Below, in pieces: positions 11,927 to 21,837 of a stretch of 64,000 bases of DNA. The DNA comes from Lepidodermella squamata (taxonomy: Eukaryota > Gastrotricha): assembly GCA_047495785.1 (NCBI GenBank), contig JBLDXI010000036.1, forward strand, positions 1,277,592 to 1,341,591, written 5' to 3'. Below the pieces are notes generated by a model that saw only the letters and a program-made list of their open reading frames with translations, had not been told where the DNA came from and searched no databases. Position numbers and translations under genes: made by a program. Position 1 is the stretch's first letter, and each line of letters begins with the position of its first letter.

Positions 11927-12315
11927 TCAACGGTTATACACCTTGAGCGGCTTTGAGGCTACGTGGACGTAAATGAAGGTATTTTGCGGCAGCGCTGTCT
12001 TCGCGCGGGGGCAGGGTTGGAAATAGCGGCACGTTTTGCCAACATATTGAATGGCGGCACAACTGCTGGCAGAACAGCTCGAGAGGCAAAATTTGATCGA
12101 TGACTGTTGGGCTTCTTTCACCGGCTTTTCCTGGCATGCGATGCTGCTCCGCTCGTAGCTCGTAGCCAATACAATTCGATGCCCATTCCACTGCGAGCAA
12201 ACAAAAATAATTCAAGAATTGTTGTAGTAGGCATTACAACTCGAGACTGTGTAGCATGTATAGCAGCGAAGCAGGATATGACTGCGATCAGGAAAATGCT
12301 AATGGGCTGTTAGCG
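11927..12315 (-). pseudogene. PAN/apple-like secreted peptide, decayed copy
   Basis: The domain exon (about 12190-11927) is fully open and matches the intact 48-kb gene closely: CQEKPVKEA, cysteine pairs, CPRAKTALPQNTFIY. The upstream part is damaged. The region aligning with the signal-peptide exon (ATCGCAGTC...TGCTTCGCTGCT) has no in-frame ATG before an in-frame TAA. The donor, GTAAGTCTCGAG-like in relatives, reads CACAGTCTCGAG here. The spacer between promoter palindrome and start codon (78 bp in two intact relatives) is largely deleted. The copy probably lost its start, donor and transcription-start region in one or two events. Confidence 0.65.
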
Positions 12316-12450
12316 TTACGAGCACTGAAAACGGGTTCGCGAACGATCTCAGCTGTCGCGATCTCGGACTGAGGCGACCATCATCGCCAACATAGGAAAA
12401 TTGAATAACAAGTCTAGCCGATTGGTAAATAAGCACCCTCAACTGATGGG
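12316..12450 (-). promoter_or_regulatory. Shared palindromic promoter module (copy at 12 kb)
   Basis: The 33-bp element lies at 12333-12365: left arm GGGTTCGCGA, spacer containing CAGCTG, right arm TCGCGATCTC (partly mismatched). Further from the gene, 12399-12447 carries the second shared block: on the gene strand GGGTGCTTATTTACC followed by a GGCTAGAC core. Both blocks recur, in the same order and orientation, at the 45.4 and 51.0 kb genes; the palindrome also recurs at 15.9 and 48.5 kb. Confidence 0.55.
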
Positions 12451-12813
12451 CCCCAAGTAGCGGCGGTATTCAACATGTAAACGGTGAGCTGAATTTTTCG
12501 CAAAAATTCTGATATAAGAGGTTTATTATACATATTTATCTGTGATCTTCAATTACATTTTTGGATTGCAAGGTAATTGAAAAATGATATGAAGATAGCG
12601 AATGAACTTCGATCAATAGAACTGAAGTTAGTCGGAAGGTTTGGCTCTGTCAGCCAGAAACTACTCGTATTGAAATCATGGTTATCAGATTTGATATTAG
12701 GTTTTCATGAGATGTTGGATGATGAAGTTTGTTATCAACGTAAAACTTGAATTTAGCTTCTCGATCATCGATATCAACGTAAACTTTGGACAGGTTTCTC
12801 GCCAGTTGTTTAT

Positions 12814-14744
12814 TCAAATCAAATTCGTCCATCGATCACGAAGCGTGTCATACATAGGATCAACAGGGAAGTCATCAAAAGCACATTCATCCCGTTTTTC
12901 ATACAGCGACATAAACCGCCGACCCGGTACAAGGCTCATGCGAGCAGGCGAAATGCCAAAACCACTAAAGCTGAACACCAGCCGTTGCATTTTCGTTAGA
13001 AACAGCCAATCAACGTAGGTCTTCGCTCCATTCTGCCAGTTTCCATCTTGATTTTCACCTGAAATCATTGAAATTTTGTCGATATGACTCGGCTCCATAT
13101 TCACCCTGAGTAGCTTCACGACTTTAAAATCGCTGTTCAAAAATACCGAAGTAAAATTTGATTGAAATGCAGACCAAGCGTTGTTATCGTCGGTCGTAAC
13201 GAAAACAGTGTATTTTGTCGTTTGATTGACAGCATCCGAGTCGATTAGCCGCTTAGTTTCGTCGACAAAGCACTTGACGTAGTTGGGCTTGAACACATTG
13301 AAGCCGTCAACAGCTACGAATTAGAGAAAAACATTTGAAAACACAAAACATTTGAAAGAGCTCGAACTCGAGGTTTCAAAAGTAGTTGGGTCAGATTCCA
13401 ATACTAAGACCTATAAATTACCTTTTAGATAAATAGCCTTTTGTTAAGGTAAACATTGGTTGCTATGGAAGCTTTCTGTTGCCACGCAAAGGTCTAAGGT
13501 GAAGCCGTGAAAAGTTCTCAAGTTACGGAGCAAAAAAGAAAGCTAGGATCTGAGATCTAACGATTCAAATACCAGCTATTGGAACACTATGGCTAATAGG
13601 TTAGCCTTTCCTAAAAGATCCTGTTTGACAGGTCAAAGCGGTAAGAGATTTGTTTTCAAGGTACTGTTGATAAGGTCAACAAAACTTACTATAAACACGA
13701 ATTTGAACGCCAATTTTCTGTGAATTCTTCCAGAATTCGTGGCCAATCGATCTTGAGATGACATTGTCGAACAGCCGTTGAAGCTTTTGCTTAGGTCTCG
13801 AGAACAGCACACGCAAAGCCGCAGCTATTGTCGCTCGATGGTCAATATCACCATATTTGAAAATACTCGGCATAACAGTCATCAATCGATCCATAAAATA
13901 TTTGTTATGAAACAACGCGTCTAGGCCGATGTATCGATTTAGCATGACATTCAAGTTAGGAACATCGTGAAGAGCTGGATAGAAATCTGGCTCTTCAATA
14001 GTTTCGATCAAAGGTTCAGACGGAACTTCATCACTGTGCAGCAGCCATTCTGAAGCAGCTTGTTCCGCTTGACTGATTTCCGCCGGAAAATCGAACCCTG
14101 GGTACAGATTTTTATTCACGTTGAAGAATTTTGAAATATCACCAGGCCCAGGCCAATCGAAGCGGAAAATTCGGTTGGTAGCTACGGCCAGGTAAAACCC
14201 GAAAACGGTCCCGCGAAGCCGGTCGCCCAAGCCGTAACAGCTGACCGATTTGATTTTGCAGTCTTTTGGAGGGTTTTTCCGGTAGACAAAGAACAACTCG
14301 TCGTAGCAGGTGAGATTTTTCGGGAAGTTGCAAGTCGATGTGACAAAGCGTGGTCGGAATCGGGTCAGCTTGGCATAGGAAGCAAATTTTGCAAAGTAAT
14401 TTGTTTGAAGCTCGGATACGACTTCCTCGACGCGCCGATTCAATTCTGGATCTATGGCGTGTTCTTCGTAATTTTCAAACTGGGGCCTTTCATCGAAGCT
14501 CGTTATAACGTCTTCGTCAGAAATATTAAAACTCTGAAAAATGTTCTGCTGAAAATTTCTCGCAAAATGAAAAATAATCTGAAATACTTACAACGGATTG
14601 AGAATCTTTTCCTGCTTGAGAATTGAAATACTTGAGGTCTTCGGGAGCTTTCCATTTCCACAGTGTTAAAATAAGAAAGACACATACGAGGGATAGGGCT
14701 AACTTGGCGGCATTAACCCAGCATTTAGGTCTAAACCTAGTCAT
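12814..14744 (-). CDS. Type II membrane glycosyltransferase, fucosyltransferase superfamily (GT37/GT23-like)
   Basis: Three exons, 14744-14592 (phase 0), 14533-13690 (phase 1) and 13313-12814, join to about 498 aa. Introns have GTAAGT donors and TTTTTCAG/TTCGTAG acceptors. Residues ~12-29 are a single membrane anchor after a short basic tail, the Golgi type II layout. Motifs typical of GDP-fucose-dependent inverting enzymes are visible: GLGDRLRGTVFGFYLA (~152), a GVQIR strand (~327) matching the Q-x-R nucleotide-sugar motif, and near the C terminus WLFLTKMQRLVFS followed by SGFGISPARMS, like the 'S.STFG..A' end block of GT37. The linkage and acceptor cannot be read from sequence. It might also be an uncharacterised animal family sharing the fold. 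A donor-rich intron of ~376 bp separates the last two exons. Confidence 0.7.
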
Positions 14745-15384
14745 AATTTCATGCGTAAATTTATATCCATCAAAAACATTATTTTAATCATTGAATGAGC
14801 ACGCGTTTTAATCAATTTTTTCCACGCTCAAGTTGTTGTGAAAGCAGTTTGTTACACATTTTTCCATTGAATAATTTAGCTGGGATAATTCAGTGATTTT
14901 TGTTTACGCTGATCGATCAATATTATTGATTGGTTAGCTGTTCATCTGATCACATCTTAATCTGGTCATATCTTAATCTGCTGTTGAAGATGCTGGGATG
15001 AGCACATGGTGCGATCGTCAATCCTGAACATTCCAAGGATCCCAAATTGCTAAATTTTTAAATTTTATCTGATTCTTGTGGGTTTCTGGGTTTTCTTGCA
15101 ACGACTTCTCGAGTTGGAGCTGCGTTACCCCCGATACCTAGGCGCTTGGTAAATAAGCACCCAACGCTGCTCGAATTGACCTGGGTTAGATTCATTCGAA
15201 GATGGGCTAAGATGATGAATTGTTTTCAGAGCCATTTCAGCGATTAGCGATCGGATAGGCAGCAGCCTAGGTACGTGTAACTTTTTCAATGTTTTCAGGG
15301 CCTTGAAATGTTGTTGAAATTTCCGACACCTAATACTTGAAGTACCAAACGCCGAAACTAAAAATAATAATCCACCATCGAGGC
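14745..15384. other. Upstream region of the fucosyltransferase-like gene
   Basis: AT-rich spacer. At about 15145-15170 the minus strand carries a fragment of the GGGTGCTTATTTACC block found upstream of the PAN-like/VGQPC genes. It is not accompanied by the 33-bp palindrome here. No gene was seen. Confidence 0.3.
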
Positions 15385-15436
15385 GTATTTCCCACCACCT
15401 TGAAACATTTTTTGAGAATAATATAGATCGACATAA
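15385..15436 (-). terminator. Conserved 3' end block of the PAN-like family (copy 2)
   Basis: The plus strand reads CCCACCACCTTGAAACAT, then TTTTTTGAGAATAATATAG and ATCGACAT. It sits about 40 bp beyond the stop codon of the 15-kb PAN-like gene. In this copy the AATAAA signal is altered to AAAAAA-like sequence, so cleavage may use another signal. Confidence 0.55.
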
Positions 15437-15474
15437 TGGGATATCATTTTATGTGTTATTCTTTTCGCAGTTGT

Positions 15475-15830
15475 TTACGAGCTCTTTTTGTTCTTGCTTT
15501 GCTGTGGCTTCAATGCGAACAGGTGGGTACCGCTTGGGACAGGAATCTGCGTGGCGGTGCAGGCATTATAAAGGCGGCACGAGTTTGCCGGCCCAACTTC
15601 GAAGGCGGAACAGTTGCCAGTACAGCTTTTGAGACATGTATAAAATCGAGGCCTATTGACAACTTTTGGAGTTTCCTCGCATGTTTTCAACTTTCGCGCG
15701 AAATCACTCAAATTTCCTGCGTGGTAACGTCAGAAATAATGAAGAGCAGGCAAGAAATTCAAGACTTACTAGCATGTACAGCAACGAAGCAGGCTAGAAC
15801 TAAGATCAGAGCAAGACCTAAGGCTTTCAT
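15475..15830 (-). CDS. PAN/apple-like small secreted protein
   Basis: Two exons, 15830-15770 (61 nt, phase 1, donor GTAAGTC) and 15716-15475 (acceptor CACGCAG), encode 100 aa. Exon 1 is an entire signal peptide (MKALGLALILVLACFVAVHA). Exon 2 holds one compact cysteine-rich module: C-EETPK ... YTCLKSCTGNCSAFEV ... SCRLYNACTATQ. The spacing CxxxCxxxC...F...C..Y..C resembles a single PAN/apple domain, which usually binds protein or carbohydrate ligands. No other domain is present. It belongs to the same family as the genes at 44.0 and 48.1 kb, sharing exon lengths, intron phase and flanks. The function is unknown. Confidence 0.72.
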
Positions 15831-15879
15831 AGTAAGTAAGATACTCGAAGTGGAAGTTAAAATTAAGAATTATGAAATG

Positions 15880-15950
15880 AGCTGGTAGCGCTATGGGCCC
15901 TGAAAACGGGTGCGCAAATGTTAACAGCTGTCGCGAACCTACGGCGAATA
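15880..15950 (-). promoter_or_regulatory. Shared palindromic promoter module (copy at 15.9 kb)
   Basis: The 33-bp element lies at 15908-15940: GGGTGCGCAA, spacer with CAGCTG, TCGCGAACCT. It is followed towards the gene by the GCCC-ATAGCGCTACCAGCTCA block. The gene-proximal edge is 78 bp from the start codon, exactly as in the 48-kb gene. The left arm has diverged, so the palindrome is imperfect here. Confidence 0.6.
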
Positions 15951-16035
15951 CTTTACGGCGGATATTAGAGGTTGGTTTTTTTTCATGTTGGCAAGCTAAA
16001 ATGAATGCTGCAAGCGCGAAAGAAGTTGCCTTCCG

Positions 16036-16125
16036 TGTGGATTCACGACAGCCGTAGCGCTACCAGCTCACTTCACCATATTTTATTTGAAATTTGATAT
16101 CAATATCTTACTGGACTGCAGGCTC
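16036..16125 (+). pseudogene. Orphan PAN-family promoter/5' end in divergent orientation
   Basis: The plus strand reads GATTCACGACAG, then GTAGCGCTACCAGCTCAC and ATATCTTACTGGACTGCAG. This follows the order of the promoter and 5' UTR of the PAN-like genes, ending where ATGCAG would be expected. The right palindrome arm and the ATG are missing and no signal-peptide exon follows. It is most simply the remnant of a divergently placed family member. Confidence 0.45.
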
Positions 16126-16334
16126 CAACTGTTTCTACGATAGCCGATACCATTTGATGAATGCTTTCGATGCGCGAAAATCTGGATTCAGTGGCTAGTG
16201 GCTACCAAACTTTCAAATTTCATTCTAGAGTCTCTTTCACGACTTCTGAAAATGCTAGAGAAGAGCCCAAGCGCTCCAAAGCACCAAAGACAGCTCCGGT
16301 GCTTGTTTTCATTTTAATGACTTACATCTCTTTG

Positions 16335-16425
16335 CCTGCCTTCGCCCTCTTCAAAACCGGAAACGGTAATGACGCTTAGTCATGGAGAGGCTAAAAAAAT
16401 AAAACTATTATTATTACATCGAAAA
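16335..16425 (+). mobile_element. 3' tail of a non-LTR retrotransposon
   Basis: The block GCCTTCGCCCTCTTCAAAAC followed by CGGAAACGGTA and an (ATT)n tail is the same 3' end seen on the LINE copy at 23180-23271 and on the minus-strand fragment near 28.7 kb. Only the extreme 3' end was recognised here. Confidence 0.65.
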
Positions 16426-16635
16426 TGGGTTTCAGATTTGGAATGAGCGCGAAAAACTGCATTAGACCATGCAATGAACTCGAATTTGAACAAAATGTCG
16501 TAAGCTAAGGTTTTCACTTGTCGCGGCTCATTTTAATAATTCTACGAATTTCATGCGAAGAATTATCGCGCTCCATCTCCCGCAAAAAAGCTTATTACAG
16601 GCCTCGCTAAATTTGGGGATTAGTTCGAAGATGAC

Positions 16636-16695
16636 GTATTTCCCACCACCTTGAAACACTTTTATTTGAGAATAAAATAGATCGATATATTATAG
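16636..16695 (-). terminator. Conserved 3' end block of the PAN-like family (copy 3)
   Basis: The plus strand reads CCCACCACCTTGAAACAC, then TTTTATTTGAGAATAAAATAG and ATCGATATAT. On the gene strand an AATAAA is followed within ~10 nt by a GU-rich GTGTTT...GGTGGTGGG. It lies about 90-150 bp past the stop codon of the 17-kb copy. Confidence 0.6.
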
Positions 16696-16787
16696 ACAAT
16701 AGGATTTTATTATGTTTAATATTCAATGCGAACTTTCACCATTTAGTTTAATGTTAATATTTCACAGTTGCCCGCGTCTTGGATTTG

Positions 16788-17119
16788 TTATACCTTCACG
16801 AAAAGGTCGGTAAATATTTGAACATTGGTCTTGGTGCGGGTGCAGGCTGGATAATGGCGACAGACTCCTTTAAGATCCACGTGGAAGGCGGCGCAACCAG
16901 CATTACAGCTTTGGGAACATGGTAAAAACGACATCCCTCTAACCTCTTTGATAGGCTTCTCCTGACACGTGTAGATGCTCCGCTGGTAATTAGGGAACGC
17001 TGAATGGGAAAAAATCCGACAATGTTAACAAGTGTTATAACTCGAGACTTACCTCGCACAGCAGCGAAAAGATTAGAATTACGATCAGAGAAATAGCTAG
17101 GGTCTGCATAGTTCGGCAT
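16788..17119 (-). pseudogene. PAN/apple-like copy with signal-peptide frameshift
   Basis: The domain exon 16999-16788 is open to a TAA and keeps the family's phase-1 entry: TCQEKPIKEV ... CSQSCNAGCAAFHV ... CRHYPACTRTKT. The first exon, starting at the family ATG (17109), is 57 nt instead of 61. The hydrophobic signal peptide therefore exits in phase 0 and cannot join the domain in frame. A second ATG at 17119 opens a 67-nt exon that does exit in phase 1, but its peptide (MPNYADPSYFSDRNSNLF) is not a signal peptide. Either this is a pseudogene or an intracellular variant. The palindromic promoter is absent. Confidence 0.55.
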
Positions 17120-19830
17120 AGTTACCCCACAGTTCGGCAGGCCAGAGTGAGAAAAACCCAAAAAATCACAGGGGGTGCCCTTTGGTTTTTCATAAAATTG
17201 TGGCCCGAAGATAGTTCGAGGATTTTACTTCGCGCACTCGAAGCATGGATTCGCCTTTTGCCGTACCGAGGATGTATTTCGTATAGATTTAGGCCGAAAA
17301 CGTTGTAGTACCGTGCAAGCTCGCAGTGGCTTTTTCTGTGCTCATTCCAACCTTATTAGGGTCAAGTCTCGCAAATGCCATTCCCTATCGAAAGCGGGAC
17401 GTAAAAACCCAACATTCGCGATTCGCAACGTAAATCCAACAGAGCTGGAAAACTTGCAAAAATGTCGCACCTGGTGCGTGGGCAATTTTCAGGAAAGTAG
17501 GAAATTTTTAAGGTACATAGTGACGCCAACTTTGCGTGGCCGTTTTCAACCAAGCGGAACGGGATTCTGCGGCAAAATCAATTATTTCTTAATTATTTGC
17601 TGTAAATAAATTAGTTAATGAAAGTTATTATTAATTTCATAAAGAAAATAATTAAATTTAGAGTTTCTATGGCGATTGGGATTGTTTATCGGCTGAAGTA
17701 GTCTCGCGTCGCCTCGCGTTTGCTGGTGCTGAGGCGTCAAGTGGCTAACGTGAGGTGGGTTAAGCTGGACTTGTACGTTTTCTGTTCGTTATCGGCCGAT
17801 TTATCCGTGTTGTAGGTGTACGATCCTACTCCTGAGCATCCTCAAATTGTATAAACAGCCAGCCAAGTTCAGCACGCCTCAATATGCCTTCCTCAATCTT
17901 AAAACTTACAAGTATCTGTGAAACATGCGGTATTGTTACTCAAGAGTAAACGAATTATCCCTTTCAATCTCATCCGTAGTTGAATTGCATCATTGAGATG
18001 GTGAACAAGAAATGATTACGAGTTCTGTTTTGTTCACATCTATTTATTGGCTATGCAAACAGGAATCGACAATCTATAATGCGAATTTAATCGATAATGC
18101 GAAAGATCTCACAGCAAGGTATCGTTCAACTCAGGAACTAAGGAGTCGTAGGTGACATAAATAAAAATGATCTGCCCACCAAGCTTTTTGTACTTTGTAT
18201 TACAAAAAACGAGGAAACAGTGATGGCTAATGGATAAATCGCACGACTCAATACTGTGAAAAACAATCTTCAAGACAGCTGGCTGCACAAAATAATAGAC
18301 TAAATTTGATCAAGTTGGAACGAGGAATTACGAAACCAAAGTAGTGTTAGATAACAAGTGAAATCAGACCAGCCGCCAGCAACTGAGCAACGAGGAGACG
18401 CATTTTTTTTTAACGAATTTCAGACAGACACCTCATGACTGTTATCAACTCCAAATAAAACCCTGCTAATCAACTCTAGTGAATTTCAAAGCAGGTAGAT
18501 GAATGTAATGATGCTGCCAACAAAAAACAGGAATAGATCATCGCACAGAGGAATCCGTAGTTTCGAGTACCAAGAAATAAGCTAAGCATGCCCGTTCACA
18601 AATTTCGCGGAAGAAGAATCGACAAGACGCAGTCCTAAATAAAGAACAATCACGCGAAACTGGTAGGGCATGACGGCGGGTGAAGCAATACCGTATAGAT
18701 GAAATCACTCGAATTTTATGATTTTCAGGCAGAAAATTGTTGACCCAAGTTATTTAAATCAATTGTGAAAATTATAGATCTAATCTTATATCAAAGCAGG
18801 TATTCAAGGTCGCAAACACGGAACAATAGCAAGCTTCAAATACAAAGATAAGACCGGCCATCACTGCAATAGGTATCGGCAGTTGGAAAAACACCAGAGG
18901 AAGCTAAAGTTTTATAATGAACGGATGTTTTCATTCGACGAATGAGTTCCGAAGCGAAGCGCAGGCTGCGTTGAATTTGTTGAGTTACCTCGAAATTTGC
19001 GGCTAATCGACTCACAATCGACTCGCAAATAGATTTCGACAAGGCTGAAACACAAATCAAATTGTAAATTCGATGAAAAAATGAGAAATAAATTAAAAAT
19101 TTGATTGGCAAAATATCAGAATACAAAAAAGTCGATTGGGTGACTAAACAAGAGGGACATCTTTGAACTTGAGAGGATTAACTGAAGAAGATATTTTTTT
19201 CCAAATGAAATTCCCATACATTTTCATTCCCTTAAATTTGCCAGAATTATTCGAAATTTATTCGCAATATGCAAATCAAAGAAATGGAAGAATTTATTTT
19301 TTCTATGCGAATCGTTTCAAGTGAATAAAACTCAAGCGTAACAGCAATTCCTTCGCAATTAAAGTTTTCGAAATTAGTAAATTTAACGATTCCAAGTATC
19401 GATTTTAGAAATCAGTAATTTTCCCGATATCAGCTGTCTTGGAACCTAACATCGATCATTTTTCTACGTAGCTTAGGGCACCATGTAGCTACGATACAAA
19501 AACCCAAGGATCAGGGAGGGCATCAGTATCGATCAAAAAACGAAAACGCCTAAATCGCAAAAAATCTGAAAAATTGAGTACCAGGATGCTTAAATTCAGT
19601 GCTGGATCCTCATTTTTAGTTGTGGAAATATTTGGACCTAATTAGTAATGGTTGAGATACGATGTATTCAAGACGAAAATTACACATCGCCCATTCCTGA
19701 TACCCAAAATACAGGCTATATCCGGAAAGTAGCAACTTGACTAATGTTTAGTCTGACTTGCTTTGGAATCTCTTGAAATGAGTAAAAAATGTCGTGAAAT
19801 CCGAAATAGATGACAAAACCGTGTTCATAG
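17120..19830. other. Gene-poor AT-rich region
   Basis: No open frame with family signals, splice logic or signal peptide was found. The segment 17130-17290 is weakly similar to 1180-1300. The rest shows no recognisable repeat or RNA gene by eye. Confidence 0.3.
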
Positions 19831-19832
19831 GG

Positions 19833-21330
19833 CAGGCGTCGGTCTTAATTCATAACAAAACAATGCGATTTCATAGCGTTTTTCGAGCGTTTTCAAAAGC
19901 GTTCAGCATTCAAGAAAGTTAGCATTTAGCATTGGAAAAAATATTACTTGGGTAAAATTGACAGCAAATAATGTGACGAGGCATCCGTAAATTCTTCCCG
20001 ATTATTTGACGATTTTATTGACTTTCTGCGCGGGCGGAAAAATGTGAAAAATTGCTACCAAGGGGATCGAAAAACGATTTTTCTATTCACCTGATTTAGA
20101 CCGGATATATTTTATTTGGAGGAGGGCGGTACATTTGAAAAATGGGTAACGAAGCCAGCGAAATGGGATGCCTTCGTCCACGAATTTTTGATACCGGTTA
20201 GATACAATTTTTGGGCCGGCGGAAAAATGTGAAAATTCCTATCTAAGACAGCGGCAGGCCGTGCCTCTACCCGCGGTTTTTCTCAATTTATAAATTCGGA
20301 ATAGTGCATTTTCCTCATTTTGGCGCATTATAGACTTCAGTACCTATTCTCACCGATTTACCGGGGAAACAAATAAGTTCACTGCGAGGAAACCACGACT
20401 AAAGCTCGATCGGAATTAATCGGGAATTATCGGTATATTCAACTTAAGTGAAGTTAATCTGGATTCATCAGATTGTTCCTGCCAAAAAATGCCGGGGCGG
20501 CCTACGGCAATCTATATGAAAATTTCTGGAATATATCGGAGAAAAGTCCGAGAAATTTTTCAGTAACCCTGGAATTTCAAAAATAAAATACCGAATTTTG
20601 CAGAATTTTCATTAAAGCTATCAACGAATAAATTCTGAAATTTAGGGCATGCATGCTGCTGAAATTAGACAAATTATGAGTGTTTTCGATGCAAATGTTT
20701 TGCAAATGGCAACTCAAAGATCCCGAACATTTTTTTTCGATGACAAATGATATTTAATTAATCGGCTGATAATTTTGCCCATCAGGTAAAAATAAGCAAA
20801 TTCTTACCAATTCATCGATGAGGCATGTTGACTAGATCTCGACGTATGATAGAGCCAGCGCCCTCATCAACCAATCATTCAATTGACATTCCTTCATCCC
20901 GAATCCCGAATAACACGCGATCCTCTTTCATGGGTTGCTTGGGCCGGTGGTGGCGCCGGTGGTTGGCGACCCTGGTGCTGTTTTGTCACGCTCGCCGTAG
21001 TCGTGCTGGCGCATTCTGTGGAGGCCACGCTCGCTAATCACTGTGTTGAGCGCGAGAATGTAACACTTTCCAATCGACTCGAAAACTTGAAATGCGGCAT
21101 CTGAAAATAAGAGAAAATAGCTTTGATGACGTGGGTTTTTTCATGATGCAATGTTTGTCGGGAAGTCCGAAGTTCGAGATGCATACGAAAAGATCCATAT
21201 TTTTCCCGAAAAAAACCCGAATTTTGTCCGAATTTTGTAGATGGTGAATAAAAAAGCTTCAACTTGCCTAGAAAAATCAATGGTCTTTCACAGAATTTTG
21301 GTCGGTCATAGAAGGATAGAAAGCCAGGGA
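19833..21330 (+). repeat. Dispersed repeat family R1, copy A
   Basis: About 1.4 kb matches copy C (24.69-26.08 kb) in the same order. It begins near TTCATAACAA and passes through CACGAATTTTTGAT, GTTGACTAGATCTCGACG and GGTGGTGGCGCCGGTGG to a GTCTTTCA...TCGGTCAT end. The central GC-rich part (20830-21100) is the best-conserved segment in all four copies. Open frames over that part (CWGRWWRRWLATL-type) are not conserved as proteins between copies, so it is not called a gene. Confidence 0.65.
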
Positions 21331-21669
21331 TATTAAATAGGAAATAGGTGGTAATAATGCGCAGTTACGGTAAAAATGTATCTCTTCACACTTTTCAAAG
21401 CTGGACATATATTTTTGTAAACAAATTTGAAATTGTAATGAGAACTACGAAATCAGACGACGTAACCCCATTTTTTATGCGGAAAAGAGGGTGCAAATTA
21501 TCTGATGAAATTTGGCAGGCACTGATCTTCCAATCGTAATACCGATTTTGGAACGCGAAGGAAATTGCTTTGAATGAGTCAAGAAATCGGAGGGCGACCT
21601 TCGTCAAAGAATTGAACCTCGATGCAAGGCCTTGCCGGCATCTATTCCTGTTTATAGCACGGCATTGAA

Positions 21670-21790
21670 ACACCTTGGAATCCTAGAATCGTCCTTATTC
21701 AAGTCAACACACCTTTCGCCATTTGCTGGAAAATATAGAAAATACCCCAAACCCTATTTTTCACTTGCTACCGGTCAAATAAAAATTAAG
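21670..21790 (+). repeat. Short dispersed repeat shared with 62.83-62.96 kb
   Basis: ACACCT...GGAATCC, CGTCC...TTCAAG, then GCCATTTGCTGGAAAATA and AAATACCCCAAACCC align with the corresponding segment at about 62847-62940. The nature of the parent element is unknown. Confidence 0.45.
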
Positions 21791-21837
21791 TCTATTTTCT
21801 TCGATGCATTAATCAAAAAGGGAATCGGCTGATATTT

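Noticed and set aside
20825-21104. Trp/Arg-rich open frames in the GC-rich core of repeat R1
   Set aside because: The corresponding frames are not conserved between copies A-D; composition alone explains them.
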